This document shows, piece by piece, positions 13,163 to 14,024 of a DNA stretch of 14,024 bases. Within the stretch, counting starts at the first letter, position 1. The number at the start of each line of letters is the position of its first letter. The stretch covers positions 1 to 14,024 of the forward strand of contig JAHZCM010000012.1 of the NCBI GenBank assembly GCA_019422905.1, written 5' to 3'. Source of the stretch: Oscillospiraceae bacterium (lineage in GTDB: Bacteria > Bacillota > Clostridia > Oscillospirales > Acutalibacteraceae). Both the position numbers and the translations under genes were made by a program. The notes under the pieces are model-generated. The model saw nothing but the letters and a program-made list of their open reading frames with translations, was not told the DNA's origin and did no database searches.

Positions 13163-14024
13163 ATGAGCAAAAAGGGGAACAAATTGAAGGTAAGGGCGTT
13201 GGCGCTGCTATTAGCCTTGGCAGTGGTCATGGTTTCGTGCCCGCTTACGGTAGGGGCGGAAACAGTTGGAAGAACAACGGCATACGTAAATCTGCGTACC
13301 GGAGCGGGGACGGGGAATCGGATTATTGAAACGGTGTCCCTGGGGACGCAACTGACGATAACGGATACGAGCAATGCAGGGTGGTATAAAGTGACGGTAC
13401 CATCCGGGAAGAGCGGATACATGTGCTCGGATTACATACAGATTACTGGAAATACGGGAACGGCGACAGGCGGAGCGACATATACGGGCAGGTCGACGGA
13501 ATATGTAAACCTGCGGTATGGAGCGGGGACGAATACGAGGGTCATTTTGGTGGTGCCGAAGAATGCATCGGTGAAGGTGATAGAGAAAACGAATGCCAGC
13601 TGGTACAAGGTGCAGTATGGGAATTACACGGGATATATGTATGCGCAGTATGTGCAGATCACGGGAACGATAGCGCCGGCAAGCCCGAACCCAACCGCCA
13701 CGCCGAAACCGACGGCGACATCGAAGCCGACTGCCACGCCGAAACCGGCGGCAGCGATCGGGACGGCGAAAACGACGGCGCCGCTGAACATCCGGAAGGG
13801 GCCGAGCACGGGATATGCGTCGATGGGGGTACTGCCGAACGGAACGACGGTAACAGTGCTGGAGAAGAGCAGCAACGGATGGTACCGGGTTAAGACGGCG
13901 AGGAATGTAGAGGGCTACTGCTCCGGGGATTACTTGCGGGTCACGCTGAACAGTACGGCGACGCCGAAGCCAACCGCCACGCCGAAACCGACGGCGACAT
14001 CGAAGCCGACTGCCACGCCGAAAC
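13163..14024 (+). CDS. Secreted protein with three SH3b domains and TATPKP linkers (3' end beyond window)
   Basis: 287 codons are visible with no stop before the window ends. A basic N-terminus and a hydrophobic core (RALALLLALAVVMV, 11-24) form a signal peptide. Cleavage is most likely after TVGA (29-32); VSC at 24-26 is a weak lipobox alternative. Three bacterial SH3 domains follow at about 38-95, 112-167 and 204-261, each with the N(L/I)R-x-G pattern and a WY(K/R)V strand. Such domains usually bind peptidoglycan or crosslinking peptides, so a cell-wall enzyme or adhesin is likely. Linkers after domains 2 and 3 are Thr/Ala/Pro/Lys repeats (177-195 and 270-287). The catalytic part, if any, lies outside. 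The ATG at 13163 has AAAAGGA and GGGAG upstream; an in-frame ATG at 13124 lies too close to the transcription start. Of 28 Gly codons only 3 are GGC, unlike the neighbours. Confidence 0.9.
   Translation, partial: MSKKGNKLKVRALALLLALAVVMVSCPLTVGAETVGRTTAYVNLRTGAGTGNRIIETVSLGTQLTITDTSNAGWYKVTVPSGKSGYMCSDYIQITGNTGTATGGATYTGRSTEYVNLRYGAGTNTRVILVVPKNASVKVIEKTNASWYKVQYGNYTGYMYAQYVQITGTIAPASPNPTATPKPTATSKPTATPKPAAAIGTAKTTAPLNIRKGPSTGYASMGVLPNGTTVTVLEKSSNGWYRVKTARNVEGYCSGDYLRVTLNSTATPKPTATPKPTATSKPTATPK
13691..13745 (+). repeat. 55-bp exact repeat, copy 1 (TATPKP linker)
   Basis: Identical over 55 bases to 13970-14024. It encodes PTATPKPTATSKPTATPK inside the SH3b protein. The copies are 279 bases (93 codons) apart, which equals one SH3b domain plus one linker. 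Confidence 0.95.
13970..14024 (+). repeat. 55-bp exact repeat, copy 2 (runs to the window end)
   Basis: The same 55 bases as 13691-13745, in the same reading frame. It is cut by the window edge, so the identity may continue and further units may follow. Confidence 0.95.

Noticed and set aside
13423..13893. A 156-codon open frame in another frame of the SH3b gene
   Set aside because: The frame beginning at 13163 gives a signal peptide and three SH3b domains without a stop; the other frame has only low-complexity translation.
13691..14024. Repeats that might suggest a CRISPR array
   Set aside because: Only two copies, 279 bases apart, in frame and encoding a Pro/Thr linker; not palindromic and not regularly spaced at CRISPR scale.

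Overview
The window looks like chromosomal DNA from a GC-rich, Gram-positive Firmicute, probably a gut or rumen Clostridia lineage near Oscillospirales or Christensenellales. Four things point there: AGGAG-type ribosome binding sites, several likely TTG starts, vegetative promoters of the TTGACA-17-TATAAT type, and a BlaI/M56 pair together with a secreted SH3b protein carrying Thr-Ala-Thr-Pro-Lys-Pro linkers. No name below species-group level can be supported. No rRNA, tRNA, CRISPR array, transposase or prophage gene was seen.

Layout. Positions 153-3015 (+) form a tightly coupled set: a LacI-family regulator, a cysteine-rich FliB-like lysine-N-methylase and an AlkD-like alkyl-base DNA glycosylase, with ATGA overlaps at both junctions. 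A hairpin containing both stop codons separates it from a convergent three-gene set (-): a YdhF-type aldo/keto reductase, an O6-alkylguanine-DNA methyltransferase and an FMN-dependent NADPH reductase. Two alkylation-repair genes therefore face each other. A divergent promoter pair at 5111-5196 serves that set and a TIM-barrel sugar isomerase/epimerase (5230-6012, +). A bidirectional terminator follows, then a patatin-like phospholipase (-), then a 599-residue protein of unknown function with an alpha-helical-toroid look (-), each with its own promoter.

Positions 8960-10833 (-) hold a BlaI-type repressor and an M56 (BlaR1-like) membrane metallopeptidase. The extracytoplasmic tail of the peptidase is not a penicillin-binding domain. 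Inverted repeats overlap the repressor's own promoter. trmB (tRNA m7G46 methyltransferase) runs divergently from it.

Positions 11695-12974 (+) are a compact, probably vitamin B12-responsive unit: a strong promoter, a well-conserved cobalamin riboswitch, a membrane-anchored DUF4430 protein (the fold of the transcobalamin/intrinsic-factor C-terminal domain) and a small ECF-transporter S component. The reading is B12 capture plus B12 uptake, using a shared energizing module encoded elsewhere. The window ends inside a secreted protein with three SH3b domains (13163 onward). Its codon use differs from its neighbours and its linker contains an exact 55-bp repeat.

No clearly new system such as a defence island is visible. 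The items most worth a second look are the riboswitch-controlled DUF4430 + S-component pair with a possible L5-L13 kissing loop, the unusual M56 sensor, the unrecognised toroid-like protein, the altered TrmB motif and the repeat-bearing SH3b gene.
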